From: Streptomyces diastatochromogenes
GTDB lineage: Bacteria > Actinomycetota > Actinomycetes > Streptomycetales > Streptomycetaceae
Assembly (NCBI RefSeq): GCF_002242805.1
Contig: NZ_MCGQ01000012.1
Span: forward strand, 62,001-126,000
Reading direction: 5' to 3'
Length of the DNA stretch: 64,000 bases
Shown in pieces: positions 56,833 through 64,000 of the stretch. The translations under genes were made by a program, and so were the position numbers. The stretch's first letter is position 1. Each line of letters starts with the position of its first letter. Below the pieces are notes generated by a model. The model saw only the letters and a program-made list of their open reading frames with translations. It made no database searches and was not told where the DNA came from.

Positions 56833-57069
56833 CCGCCCGACCGCGACGAGGCGACCGCACGGCGCGGACGGCGACGCCCACCCGGGCGGTCCGAATCCCG
56901 CCCTCCGTTTCCGCCCCTGCCAGCGGCGCGGCGTCCGATGCCGCGTCCCGTCTTCCCCGGCCCGGCGCATTCCGTTAACTTCCGTGACCCACAGGCCTCG
57001 TACGACCCGCACGCGGCCTTCGGACCCACGGAGCAGCGGCGCTCCGCACAGCCCCCGGGGGCAGCAGTC

Positions 57070-58410
57070 ATGACACGCGCCATCTCTCTGCACGACGTGA
57101 GCAAGTCCTACGCGCGGGGCGTCCGCGTGGTGGACCGGCTCTCGCTGGACATCGTGCCCGGCGAGTTCCTGGTCCTGCTGGGCCCCTCCGGCTGCGGGAA
57201 GTCCACCGTGCTGCGCATGATCGCCGGTCTCGAGGAGATCGACGAGGGCGAACTGCTCCTCGACGGCGAGTACGCCAACGACTGGCAGCCGTCCGACCGG
57301 AACATCGCGATGGTCTTCCAGAACTTCGCCCTCTACCCGAGCATGACCAGCCGCGACAACATCGGCTTCCCGCTGCGCATCGAGGCCCCCGGCACCGACC
57401 CCCGCCCGCGCGTGGACGCGACCGCCCGCATGCTCGGCATCGAGGACCTGCTCGACCGCTTCCCCGGCCAGCTCTCCGGCGGCGAACGCCAGCGCGTCGC
57501 CATGGGACGGGCCATCGCCCGCCACCCCTCCGCCTTCCTGATGGACGAGCCGCTGTCCAACCTCGACGCCAAGCTCCGCAACCACTTGAGGGCCGAAATA
57601 TCCCAGCTCACCCGCGAGTTGGGCGTCACCACGGTGTACGTCACCCACGACCAGGCCGAGGCCATGTCGCTCGGCGACCGGGTCGCGGTGCTGCGCGGCG
57701 GGGTGCTCCAGCAGGTCGGCAGCCCGCGCGAGGTGTACGCGCTGCCCCGCAACGTCTTCGTCGCCGCCTTCATCGGCACCCCGCGCATCAACCTGCTGCG
57801 CGGCCTGGTCCGCGCCCCGCTGGACGGCGCCATGACCATCAGCCTCGGCAGACAGGCACTGCGCCTGCCCGAACCCCTCTCCCTCGACCACCGGCTGCTG
57901 CGCGTCCAGCAGGGCCGTGAGGTGATCGTCGGGCTGCGCTCGGAGGCGGTCCGGATCGCCAAGCCCGCCGCCGCCCGGCCCGGCGAGGTGCCGATCAGCG
58001 GCCTGGTGGAGCATGTCGAGTTCCAGGGGCACGAGGTCCTCGTCCACTTCAACACCGGTTCGAGCCCGGCCGTCGTACCGGAGCTGGAGGCCCCGCGCCT
58101 GTCCGGCCGCCCCGCGCGGCGCCGCCGCCGGGAGGGCCCCACGGTCCTGGACCGGCTCAGGGAGCGGGCCGGTGCCCTGCGCGCCGGGCCGGTGGTGGTC
58201 CTGGAGGACCCGCCGGACGACGGCCCGGCACCCGTGCCTCCGGAGGGCCGGCTGCCCGGCGACCTGGTCGTGCGCACCACCCCGGACATCCGTCTCCGGC
58301 ACGGCATGCAGGTGCCCCTGCTCGTCGACATAGCCCACCTGTTCGTCTTCGATCAGCACGGCGAGCGGATCTGCCCGTCCCCGGCGCGGCTGCCCGACCT
58401 GGAGGAGTGA
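57070..58410 (+). CDS. Lone sugar-type ABC transporter ATP-binding protein (MsmK/UgpC-like)
   Basis: 446 aa from ATG 57070. Walker A LLGPSGCGKSTVLRMIAG, Q-loop AMVFQNFALYPSMTSR, signature LSGGERQRVAMGRA, Walker B AFLMDEPLSNLDAK and H-loop YVTHDQAEAMSLGD. The C-terminal regulatory OB region is longer than usual, with an Arg/Pro-rich insert around residues 345-400 (RRRRREGPTVLDRLRERAGA). No permease or binding protein is next to it. In Streptomyces one shared ATPase (MsiK) serves many sugar importers; this may be a paralogue with a private extension. Confidence 0.9.
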   Translation: MTRAISLHDVSKSYARGVRVVDRLSLDIVPGEFLVLLGPSGCGKSTVLRMIAGLEEIDEGELLLDGEYANDWQPSDRNIAMVFQNFALYPSMTSRDNIGFPLRIEAPGTDPRPRVDATARMLGIEDLLDRFPGQLSGGERQRVAMGRAIARHPSAFLMDEPLSNLDAKLRNHLRAEISQLTRELGVTTVYVTHDQAEAMSLGDRVAVLRGGVLQQVGSPREVYALPRNVFVAAFIGTPRINLLRGLVRAPLDGAMTISLGRQALRLPEPLSLDHRLLRVQQGREVIVGLRSEAVRIAKPAAARPGEVPISGLVEHVEFQGHEVLVHFNTGSSPAVVPELEAPRLSGRPARRRRREGPTVLDRLRERAGALRAGPVVVLEDPPDDGPAPVPPEGRLPGDLVVRTTPDIRLRHGMQVPLLVDIAHLFVFDQHGERICPSPARLPDLEE

Positions 58411-58428
58411 GGCCGCTAGGCATGGGGC

Positions 58429-58878
58429 ATGCGTAACCACCTCACCCCCGCCCGGGCCGCCCTCACCGCGGCCGGTCTGCTGCTGGCCGCCGCCCCGACC
58501 GCGTACGCCACGCTCGCCACCCCGGACTCCACCGCGCACACGCGCGGAAAGCCGTACATCGAGACCCGGCTCTTCTTCGGCACGGCGCGCCCGGACGGCG
58601 GTCCGGCCGTCACCGACCGGCAGTTCATGGCCTTCGTCGACAAGGAGGTCACGCCCGACTTCCCGGACGGGCTCACCGTGCAGAACGGGCGCGGGCAGTG
58701 GCGCGACGCGCACGGCACCATCGAGAAGGAGCGGTCGTACGAGCTGATCCTGCTGTACCCGCAGGGGCAGGCGGACAGGAGCGACCGCAGCATCGAGGAG
58801 ATCCGGCGGGCCTACGAGAAGACTTTCGGCCAGGAGTCCGTGGGCAGGGTGGACGAACGGGCGCAGGTCGACTTCTGA
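58429..58878 (+). CDS. Exported DUF3574 protein
   Basis: 149 aa. Signal peptide (ARAALTAAGLLLAAAPTAYA). The DUF3574 core is KPYIETRLFFGTARPDG, TDRQFMAFVDKEVTPDFPDG, GQWRDAHGTIEKERSYELIL and EKTFGQESVGRV. The family has a ferredoxin-like fold of unknown role. Monocistronic, 18 bp after the ABC ATPase gene, so possibly co-transcribed. Function unknown. Confidence 0.88.
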   Translation: MRNHLTPARAALTAAGLLLAAAPTAYATLATPDSTAHTRGKPYIETRLFFGTARPDGGPAVTDRQFMAFVDKEVTPDFPDGLTVQNGRGQWRDAHGTIEKERSYELILLYPQGQADRSDRSIEEIRRAYEKTFGQESVGRVDERAQVDF

Positions 58879-58970
58879 TATCCCGGGGACGTCCGGTCAC
58901 GTATGGCGCCTGAAAACTATCGCCGCTAGTTTGTGTGCCGGACGACGTAGCCCTGCCGGGAGGAAGCAGC

Positions 58971-60359
58971 ATGAAGGCACACGACGGCCTGTACATCGAC
59001 GGCGCCTGGCGCCCCGCCGAGGGCCAGGACGTGATCGAGGTCGTGAACCCGGCCGACGAGCAGGTCATCGGCCGGGTCCCGGCCGGGACCGCCCTGGACG
59101 TGGACACCGCCGTACGTGCCGCACGCGCCGCCCTCCCGGCCTGGGCCGCCACACCCCCGGCCGAGCGGGCCGCGCGCCTGGCCGCGCTGCGGGACGTGCT
59201 CGCGGCCCGCAAGGACGAGATCGCCGAGACGGTCACCGCCGAACTGGGCGCCCCGCCGCAGTTCGCGCAGACGGTCCACGCGGGCGTGCCGATCGCCGTC
59301 GCCGGCTCCTACGCCGAGCTGGCCGCGACCCACTCCTTCGAGGAGAAGGTCGGCAACTCCACCGTCCTGCACGAGTCGATCGGCGTCGTCGGCGCGATCA
59401 CCCCCTGGAACTACCCGCTCCACCAGATCGTCGCCAAGGTCGCCCCGGCGCTCGCCGCGGGCTGCACGCTCGTCCTCAAGCCCGCCGAGGACACCCCGCT
59501 CACCGCCCAGCTCTTCGCCGAGGCGGTGCACGAGGCGGGCGTCCCGGCCGGTGTGTTCAACCTCGTCACCGGCATCGGTACGGTCGCCGGGCAGGCGCTC
59601 GCCGAGCACCCGGGCGTCGACCTGGTCTCCTTCACCGGCTCCACGGCCGTCGGCCGGCAGATCGGCGCGGTGGCCGGCGCGGCCGTCAAGAGGGTGGCGC
59701 TGGAGCTGGGCGGCAAGTCCGCCAACGTCATCCTGCCGAGCGCCGACCTCGCCAAGGCGGTCAACGTGGGCGTGGCCAACGTGATGTCCAACTCCGGCCA
59801 GACCTGCAGCGCCTGGACCCGGATGCTGGTCCACCGCGACCGGTACGACGAGGCCGTCGAGCTGGCCGCCGCGGCCGCCGCCAAGTACGGCGAGCGCATC
59901 GGCCCGGTCGTCAGCGCCAAGCACCAGGCACGTGTGCGCGGTTACATCGAGAAGGGCATCGCGGAGGGCGCCCGCCTGGTCGCCGGCGGCCCCGAATCCC
60001 CGCGCGAGAGCGGCTGGTTCATCAGCCCGACGGTCTTCGCGGACGTCACCCCGGAGATGACGATCGCGCAGGAGGAGATCTTCGGCCCGGTCCTCACGAT
60101 CCTGCGCTACGAGGACGAGGAGGACGCCCTGCGCATCGCCAACGGCACCGTCTACGGCCTCGCCGGCGCCGTCTGGGCCGGGGACGAGGCCGAAGCGGTC
60201 GCCTTCGCCCGGCGCATGGACACCGGCCAGGTCGACATCAACGGCGGCCGGTTCAACCCCCTCGCCCCCTTCGGCGGCTACAAGCAGTCCGGCGTCGGCC
60301 GGGAACTCGGTGCACACGGACTCACCGAGTACCTCCAGACCAAGTCCCTCCAGCTCTAA
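58971..60359 (+). CDS. NAD(P)-dependent aldehyde dehydrogenase
   Basis: 462 aa from ATG 58971 with GGGAGGAAG upstream. ALDH motifs: [20 protein letters not shown] (coenzyme binding), [12 protein letters not shown], the Glu general base in [15 protein letters not shown] and the nucleophilic Cys in [15 protein letters not shown]. Oxidises an aldehyde to the acid. Followed 15 bp later by an alcohol dehydrogenase gene: together they could convert a primary alcohol to a carboxylate. The specific alcohol is unknown. Confidence 0.95.
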   Translation: MKAHDGLYIDGAWRPAEGQDVIEVVNPADEQVIGRVPAGTALDVDTAVRAARAALPAWAATPPAERAARLAALRDVLAARKDEIAETVTAELGAPPQFAQTVHAGVPIAVAGSYAELAATHSFEEKVGNSTVLHESIGVVGAITPWNYPLHQIVAKVAPALAAGCTLVLKPAEDTPLTAQLFAEAVHEAGVPAGVFNLVTGIGTVAGQALAEHPGVDLVSFTGSTAVGRQIGAVAGAAVKRVALELGGKSANVILPSADLAKAVNVGVANVMSNSGQTCSAWTRMLVHRDRYDEAVELAAAAAAKYGERIGPVVSAKHQARVRGYIEKGIAEGARLVAGGPESPRESGWFISPTVFADVTPEMTIAQEEIFGPVLTILRYEDEEDALRIANGTVYGLAGAVWAGDEAEAVAFARRMDTGQVDINGGRFNPLAPFGGYKQSGVGRELGAHGLTEYLQTKSLQL

Positions 60360-60374
60360 GGAAGTCCACGACCC

Positions 60375-61457
60375 ATGGCCGTACGAGCCGCCGTCCTGCC
60401 CGCCATCGGCGCCCCCCTGAAGATCACCGAGATCGAGCTGCCCGACCCGGGACCCGGACAGGTCCGCGTCCGCCTCGCCGCCGCCGGTGTCTGCCACTCC
60501 GACCTGTCCCTGTCCAACGGCACCCTGCGGGTACCGGCCCCGGTGGTCCTCGGCCACGAGGGCGCCGGAACGGTCGTGGCCGTGGGCGAGGGGGTCACCC
60601 ACGTCTCACCCGGGACCCCCGTGGTCCTCAACTGGGCGCCCTCCTGCGGCACCTGCCACGCCTGCACGCTCGGCGAGGTCTGGCTGTGCGCCAACGCGCT
60701 CAACGGCGCAGCCGACGTCTACGCCCGCACCGCCGACGGCACCGACCTCCACCCCGGCCTGAACGTCGCCGCGTTCGCCGAGGAGACCGTCGTCGCCTCC
60801 GCCTGCGTGCTGCCCCTCCCGGAGGGCGTCCCGCTCACCGACGCGGCCCTCCTCGGCTGCGCCGTCCTCACCGGCTACGGCGCCGTCCATCACTCGGCCC
60901 GGGTCCGGCCGGACGAGACGGTCGCGGTGTTCGGCGTCGGCGGCGTGGGCCTGGCCACCCTCCAGTCCGCGCGCATCGCGGGCGCGTCCCGCATCATCGC
61001 GGTCGACGTCTCCCCGGAGAAGGAGGAACTGGCCCGCGCGGCCGGCGCCACGGACTTCGTCCTCGCCTCCGACACCACCCCCCGCGAGATCCGCGCCCTC
61101 ACCGACAAACAGGGCGTCGACGTCTCCATCGAGTGCGTGGGACGCGCGGTCACCATCCGCGCCGCCTGGGAGTCCACCCGTCGGGGCGGCCGTACGACGG
61201 TCGTCGGCATCGGCGGCAAGGACCAGGAGGTCACCTTCAACGCCCTGGAGATCTTCCAGTGGGGCCGCACCCTGTCCGGCTGCGTCTACGGCAACACCGA
61301 CCCGGCCCGCGACCTGCCGCTCCTCGCCGAACACGTACGGGAGGGCCGCCTCGACCTCTCGGCCCTGGTCACCGACCGGATCGCCCTGGAGGGCATCCCG
61401 GCGGCCTTCGAGAACATGCTGGCGGGCAAGGGCGGGCGCTCGCTGGTGGTGTTCTGA
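60375..61457 (+). CDS. Zinc-dependent alcohol dehydrogenase (class III-like MDR)
   Basis: 360 aa. Catalytic zinc: Cys in AAAGVCHSDLSLSNG, His-Glu in VVLGHEGAGTVVA and a further Cys (LGCAVLTGYGA). Structural zinc cluster C-x2-C-x2-C-x7-C in SCGTCHACTLGEVWLCAN. NAD site VAVFGVGGVGLATLQSARIA, then VDVSPEKEELARAAGAT, with Asp fixing NAD rather than NADP. It works with the upstream aldehyde dehydrogenase. A strong hairpin terminator follows. Confidence 0.95.
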   Translation: MAVRAAVLPAIGAPLKITEIELPDPGPGQVRVRLAAAGVCHSDLSLSNGTLRVPAPVVLGHEGAGTVVAVGEGVTHVSPGTPVVLNWAPSCGTCHACTLGEVWLCANALNGAADVYARTADGTDLHPGLNVAAFAEETVVASACVLPLPEGVPLTDAALLGCAVLTGYGAVHHSARVRPDETVAVFGVGGVGLATLQSARIAGASRIIAVDVSPEKEELARAAGATDFVLASDTTPREIRALTDKQGVDVSIECVGRAVTIRAAWESTRRGGRTTVVGIGGKDQEVTFNALEIFQWGRTLSGCVYGNTDPARDLPLLAEHVREGRLDLSALVTDRIALEGIPAAFENMLAGKGGRSLVVF

Positions 61458-61475
61458 CGTTCAGCCCACCTGCTC

Positions 61476-61501
61476 GGGTCGCGGCTCCCCGGCCGCGACC
61501 C
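61476..61501 (+). terminator. Terminator after the aldehyde/alcohol dehydrogenase operon
   Basis: GGGTCGCGGC and GCCGCGACCC, a perfect 10-bp stem with a 6-nt loop, 18 bp past the stop. Confidence 0.8.
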
Positions 61502-61532
61502 ACTATTGCGGCCGACGGGGCTGCAACCCCCT

Positions 61533-61562
61533 AGGGGCGCGGGGAACTGCGCGACCAGCCAC
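61533..61562 (+). repeat. Dispersed 30-bp repeat, copy 2
   Basis: AGGGGCGCGGGGAACTGCGC then GACCAGCCAC; one base differs from 46564-46593. Confidence 0.75.
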
Positions 61563-61612
61563 AACAGACCCGCACCCGGCACACCACACAACCCCCCACC
61601 CCGTAGCCGAAA

Positions 61613-62326
61613 TCAGCACAACCCCGCCGCCTCGATGCCGAGCAGCTCAAATAGCGCCCGCTCCCCCGACGGAGTCACTTTCACGGCCCGCTCAGAGCCG
61701 ATACGGACGCACCAGCCCACATCCATCGCATGTCGGCACAGCGCCGCCCCGGCCGCCCCCGCGAGGTGAGGTCGCCGCTCGGTCCAGTCGAGGCACGCCC
61801 GGGCCAGAGGGCGCCTGCTCGACCGGTCGATGCCTATACCCACCGCGCCGAACCACTCCACCCCCGCATCCGTCAACGCAAACCCCGTGTCCTGCCGAAG
61901 CAGCCCCCGCGAAGTCAGCGCATGCGTAACCGCGATCCCGAGCCGCCCGGCAAGATGGTCGTAACAGGTACGCCCCCGGGCCATCGCCGACCCCGCGCTC
62001 ACCTCCCGCAGGGTGCGCGAGCGCGGCCGTACCGCCGCCGCGGGCACCTGCGAGGCGAGGTCCTCCACGAGCTGTGCCACGCGCGCGTCGGCCAGCCGGA
62101 CGTACCGGTGCCGGCCCTGCCGCTCCTCGGCCAGCAGCCCGCCCCCGACCAGCTTGCCCAGATGTTCGCTCAGTGTGGACGCGGCGACCCCCGCATGCCG
62201 GGCCAGCTCGCCCGCGGTCCAGGCCCGCCCGTCCAGCAGCGCGAGCAGACACGCGGCCCGGGTCTCGTCGGCGACCAGCGAGGCGAGTGCGGCGAGGCCG
62301 GCGGCCCGGGAGTCCTTGGCGGTCAT
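61613..62326 (-). CDS. ArsR-type winged-helix regulator with C-terminal domain
   Basis: 237 aa. ArsR-type HTH at about residues 14-75 (LASLVADETRAACLLALLDG, TAGELARHAGVAASTLSEHLGKLVGGGLLAE), with the wing RQGRHRYVRLADARVAQLV. A further 130 residues with several Cys (GRTCYDHLAG, ARACLDW, AALCRHAMDVGWC, EAAGLC) form an unusual C-terminal domain that could sense metal or a thiol-reactive ligand. No obvious target; adjacent to a TetR gene on the same strand. Function unknown. Confidence 0.85.
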   Translation of the reverse strand: MTAKDSRAAGLAALASLVADETRAACLLALLDGRAWTAGELARHAGVAASTLSEHLGKLVGGGLLAEERQGRHRYVRLADARVAQLVEDLASQVPAAAVRPRSRTLREVSAGSAMARGRTCYDHLAGRLGIAVTHALTSRGLLRQDTGFALTDAGVEWFGAVGIGIDRSSRRPLARACLDWTERRPHLAGAAGAALCRHAMDVGWCVRIGSERAVKVTPSGERALFELLGIEAAGLC

Positions 62327-62372
62327 GCCCCCAGCATGCGGTACGGATACTTCGGCAGCGGCCGAAGTGTCC

Positions 62373-63014
62373 TCACACGCTCTGCCGTACCTGCTCGTAC
62401 TGCTGCGCCAGCCCGTCCAGCAGCGCGCTCAGCCCCGTGTCGAAGGCCCGCTCGTCGATCTTCTCCTGCTGTTCGGCGAGGAGGTGCGCCTGCCCGAGGT
62501 GCGGATAGTCGGCGGGGTCGTACGCGCTCGCGTCGTCCACGAAGCCCCCGGCGAAGGAGCCGAGCGCGGAGCCCATGATGAAGTACCGCATCAGCGCGCC
62601 GATGGACGTGGCCTGCGCCGGCGGCCAGCCCGCCGCGACCATGGCGCCGTAGACCGCGTCGGCCAGCCGCAGCGCGGCGGGGCGGCGGCCGGGCCCGCGG
62701 GCGAGGACCGGGACGATGTTCGGGTGGTCGCGCAGGGCGGCGCGGTAGGAGATCGCCCAGTCGTGCAGCGCGGTCCGCCAGTCCCGGCCGTCCTCGAACA
62801 TCGACAGGTCCACCAGACCGCTCACCGAGTCGGCGACCGCCTCCAGGATCTCGTCCTTGGTGCGGAAGTGGTTGTAGAGCGAGGGCCCGCTCACCCCCAG
62901 CTCGGCGGCGAGCCGCCGGGTGGAGACGGCCGCCAGGCCCTCCGTGTCCACGAGTTCCCGTGCCGTCTCGACGATCCGGTCGGTGCTGAGGAGGGGCTTG
63001 CGCGGTCGGGCCAT
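62373..63014 (-). CDS. TetR-family regulator, divergent from acyl-CoA dehydrogenase
   Basis: 213 aa from ATG 63014. HTH at about residues 10-55 (STDRIVETARELVDTEGLAA, STRRLAAELGVSGPSLYNHFRTKDEIL). The C-terminal domain has a TetR_C-like helical fold (ALMRYFIMGSALGSFAGGFV). It shares an 87-bp promoter region with an acyl-CoA dehydrogenase gene; an 11-bp palindrome there is the probable operator. Fatty-acid degradation genes in actinobacteria are often controlled by such TetR/FadR-like proteins. Confidence 0.9.
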   Translation of the reverse strand: MARPRKPLLSTDRIVETARELVDTEGLAAVSTRRLAAELGVSGPSLYNHFRTKDEILEAVADSVSGLVDLSMFEDGRDWRTALHDWAISYRAALRDHPNIVPVLARGPGRRPAALRLADAVYGAMVAAGWPPAQATSIGALMRYFIMGSALGSFAGGFVDDASAYDPADYPHLGQAHLLAEQQEKIDERAFDTGLSALLDGLAQQYEQVRQSV

Positions 63015-63044
63015 GGCGCACATAGTAGGGCTGCAACAGGAAAC

Positions 63045-63055
63045 TAGCAGTGCTA
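63045..63055. promoter_or_regulatory. TetR operator candidate between tetR and acyl-CoA dehydrogenase genes
   Basis: TAGCA-G-TGCTA, a perfect palindrome, overlapping an AT-rich -10-like region (TAATTTAAAT). Confidence 0.6.
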
Positions 63056-63101
63056 ATTTAAATGTCCGGCTTTCAAGAACCATCTGGTGTGGGGTGATCT
63101 C

Positions 63102-64000
63102 GTGGTGAACCTGGGGCTCAGCGCGGAGCAGGCCGCCGTACGGCAGCTCGCCCGGGACTTCGTGGAGCGCGAGATCGCCCCGCACATGGTCGCCTGGGAC
63201 CGGGCCGAGGAGGTGGACCGGGGCATCGTGAAGAAGCTCGGCGAGGTCGGCTTCCTCGGTCTGACCGTCGACGAGGAGTACGGCGGCTCGGGCGGCGACC
63301 ATCTGGCGTACTGCCTGGTCACCGAGGAGCTGGGGCGCGGGGACTCGTCGGTCCGCGGGATCGTGTCCGTGTCCCTGGGGCTGGTCGCCAAGTCGATCGC
63401 GGCCTGGGGGAGCGAGGAGCAGAAGCGGCGCTGGCTGCCGGGTTTGACCGCGGGCGAGTACGTCGGCTGCTTCGGCCTCACCGAGCCCGGCACCGGCTCC
63501 GACGCGGGCAACCTCACCACCCGCGCGGTGCGCGACGGCGACGAGTACGTCCTGAGCGGCACCAAGATGTTCATCACGAACGGCACCTGGGCCGATGTCG
63601 TCCTGCTCTTCGCCCGCTCCACCGACGCCCCCGGACACAAGGGCGTCTCCGCCTTCCTGGTCCCCACCGACACCCCCGGACTGACCCGCCGCACCATCCA
63701 CGGCAAGCTCGGCCTGCGCGGCCAGACCACCGCCGAACTGGTCCTGGAGGATGTCCGGGTGCCCGCCTCCGCGCTGCTCGGCGAGGAGGGCAAGGGCTTC
63801 TCCGTCGCCATGTCCGCGCTGGCCAAGGGCCGGATGTCGGTGGCGGCGGGCTGTGTCGGCATAGCCCAGGCCGCGCTGGACGCGGCCGTGCGGTACGCCG
63901 GTGAGCGCGAGCAGTTCGGAAAGTCCATCGCCCACCACCAGCTGGTGCAGGAGCTGATCAGCGACATCGCCGTCGACGTGGACGCGGCCCGGCTGCTCAC
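63102..64000 (+). CDS. Acyl-CoA dehydrogenase (3' end outside window)
   Basis: At least 299 residues are present; the gene runs off the right edge. GTG 63102 or 63105 is the start. N-terminal helical domain (LSAEQAAVRQLARDFVEREI), flavin-binding middle domain with FGLTEPGTGSDAGNLTTRA and KMFITNGTWADVVLLFARS, then the C-terminal helices (KGRMSVAAGCVGIAQAALDA, REQFGKSIAHHQLVQELI). It oxidises acyl-CoA to enoyl-CoA with FAD. The catalytic Glu lies beyond the window. Divergent from a TetR gene. Confidence 0.93.
   Translation, partial: MVNLGLSAEQAAVRQLARDFVEREIAPHMVAWDRAEEVDRGIVKKLGEVGFLGLTVDEEYGGSGGDHLAYCLVTEELGRGDSSVRGIVSVSLGLVAKSIAAWGSEEQKRRWLPGLTAGEYVGCFGLTEPGTGSDAGNLTTRAVRDGDEYVLSGTKMFITNGTWADVVLLFARSTDAPGHKGVSAFLVPTDTPGLTRRTIHGKLGLRGQTTAELVLEDVRVPASALLGEEGKGFSVAMSALAKGRMSVAAGCVGIAQAALDAAVRYAGEREQFGKSIAHHQLVQELISDIAVDVDAARLL

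Noticed and set aside
58926..60602. 558-aa minus-strand ORF over the aldehyde dehydrogenase gene
   Set aside because: Antisense to a highly conserved enzyme.

Overview
The window is a piece of a Streptomyces chromosome, or that of a very close relative. The evidence is very high GC with strong third-position bias, frequent GTG starts, ATGA-type overlaps between genes, many secreted enzymes (streptogrisin, lipase, AA10 LPMO, subtilase, SGNH esterase), an LAXTG sortase signal, a class F sortase and an ECF sigma/anti-sigma pair. From memory only, the order dnaE2/imuB-like, lipase, LPMO, kinase, hmgA, aldehyde and alcohol dehydrogenase resembles the S. coelicolor SCO17xx region; this was not searched.

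Region 1 (1-8.0 kb) is core-like. It holds the end of a streptogrisin protease, an SOS-type mutasome operon (dnaE2 plus a catalytically degenerate Y-family polymerase gene) behind a LexA box, a cupin/MarR divergent pair with tandem palindromic operators, a secreted lipase and a wall-anchored LPMO. Region 2 (about 8.1-15.9 kb) is a decayed accessory island. It is gene-poor and contains small orphan genes plus fragments of an IS5-like transposase, ku, a DUF4265 gene with an internal stop, a SUKH-type gene, a DUF3626 gene and tyrosine integrases, and the 3' half of a tRNA resembling tRNA-Sec. A 12-bp direct repeat lies at both edges. A large secreted beta-propeller/Ig-like protein is the main intact gene inside.

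Region 3 (15.9-21.2 kb) holds acetyltransferases, a methyltransferase, a 44-aa microprotein, DUF402, a YtrA-type GntR, DUF72 and a DUF5925-like AAA+ ATPase. Region 4 (21.2-30.5 kb) is a polysaccharide locus. Two family-2 glycosyltransferases, a polysaccharide deacetylase and a 1255-aa flippase/polytopic-membrane fusion form one translationally coupled operon, relayed through two duplicated 13-codon micro-ORFs. A GH39-like hydrolase converges on it. Region 5 (30.5-34.6 kb) has a subtilase, an SGNH esterase and a receptor-type Ser/Thr kinase.

Region 6 (34.6-41.1 kb) groups a His-rich NicO-type transporter, a TPR protein and a DUF4331 secreted protein, divergent from a SigK-like sigma factor and its RskA-like anti-sigma factor; I read it as one regulated envelope or metal-related system. 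Region 7 (41.2-50.2 kb) contains a CaiB-type CoA-transferase, a drug-type ABC exporter with a divergent TetR, a lone type ISP C-terminal domain, a GntR/UTRA regulator next to homogentisate dioxygenase, a lipoprotein and a TetR. Region 8 (50.2-64 kb) contains a molybdopterin oxidoreductase, a CitMHS citrate transporter with an MFS partner, a class F sortase with its likely substrate, a lone sugar-type ABC ATPase, DUF3574, an aldehyde/alcohol dehydrogenase operon, ArsR-like and TetR regulators, and the start of an acyl-CoA dehydrogenase that runs off the end.
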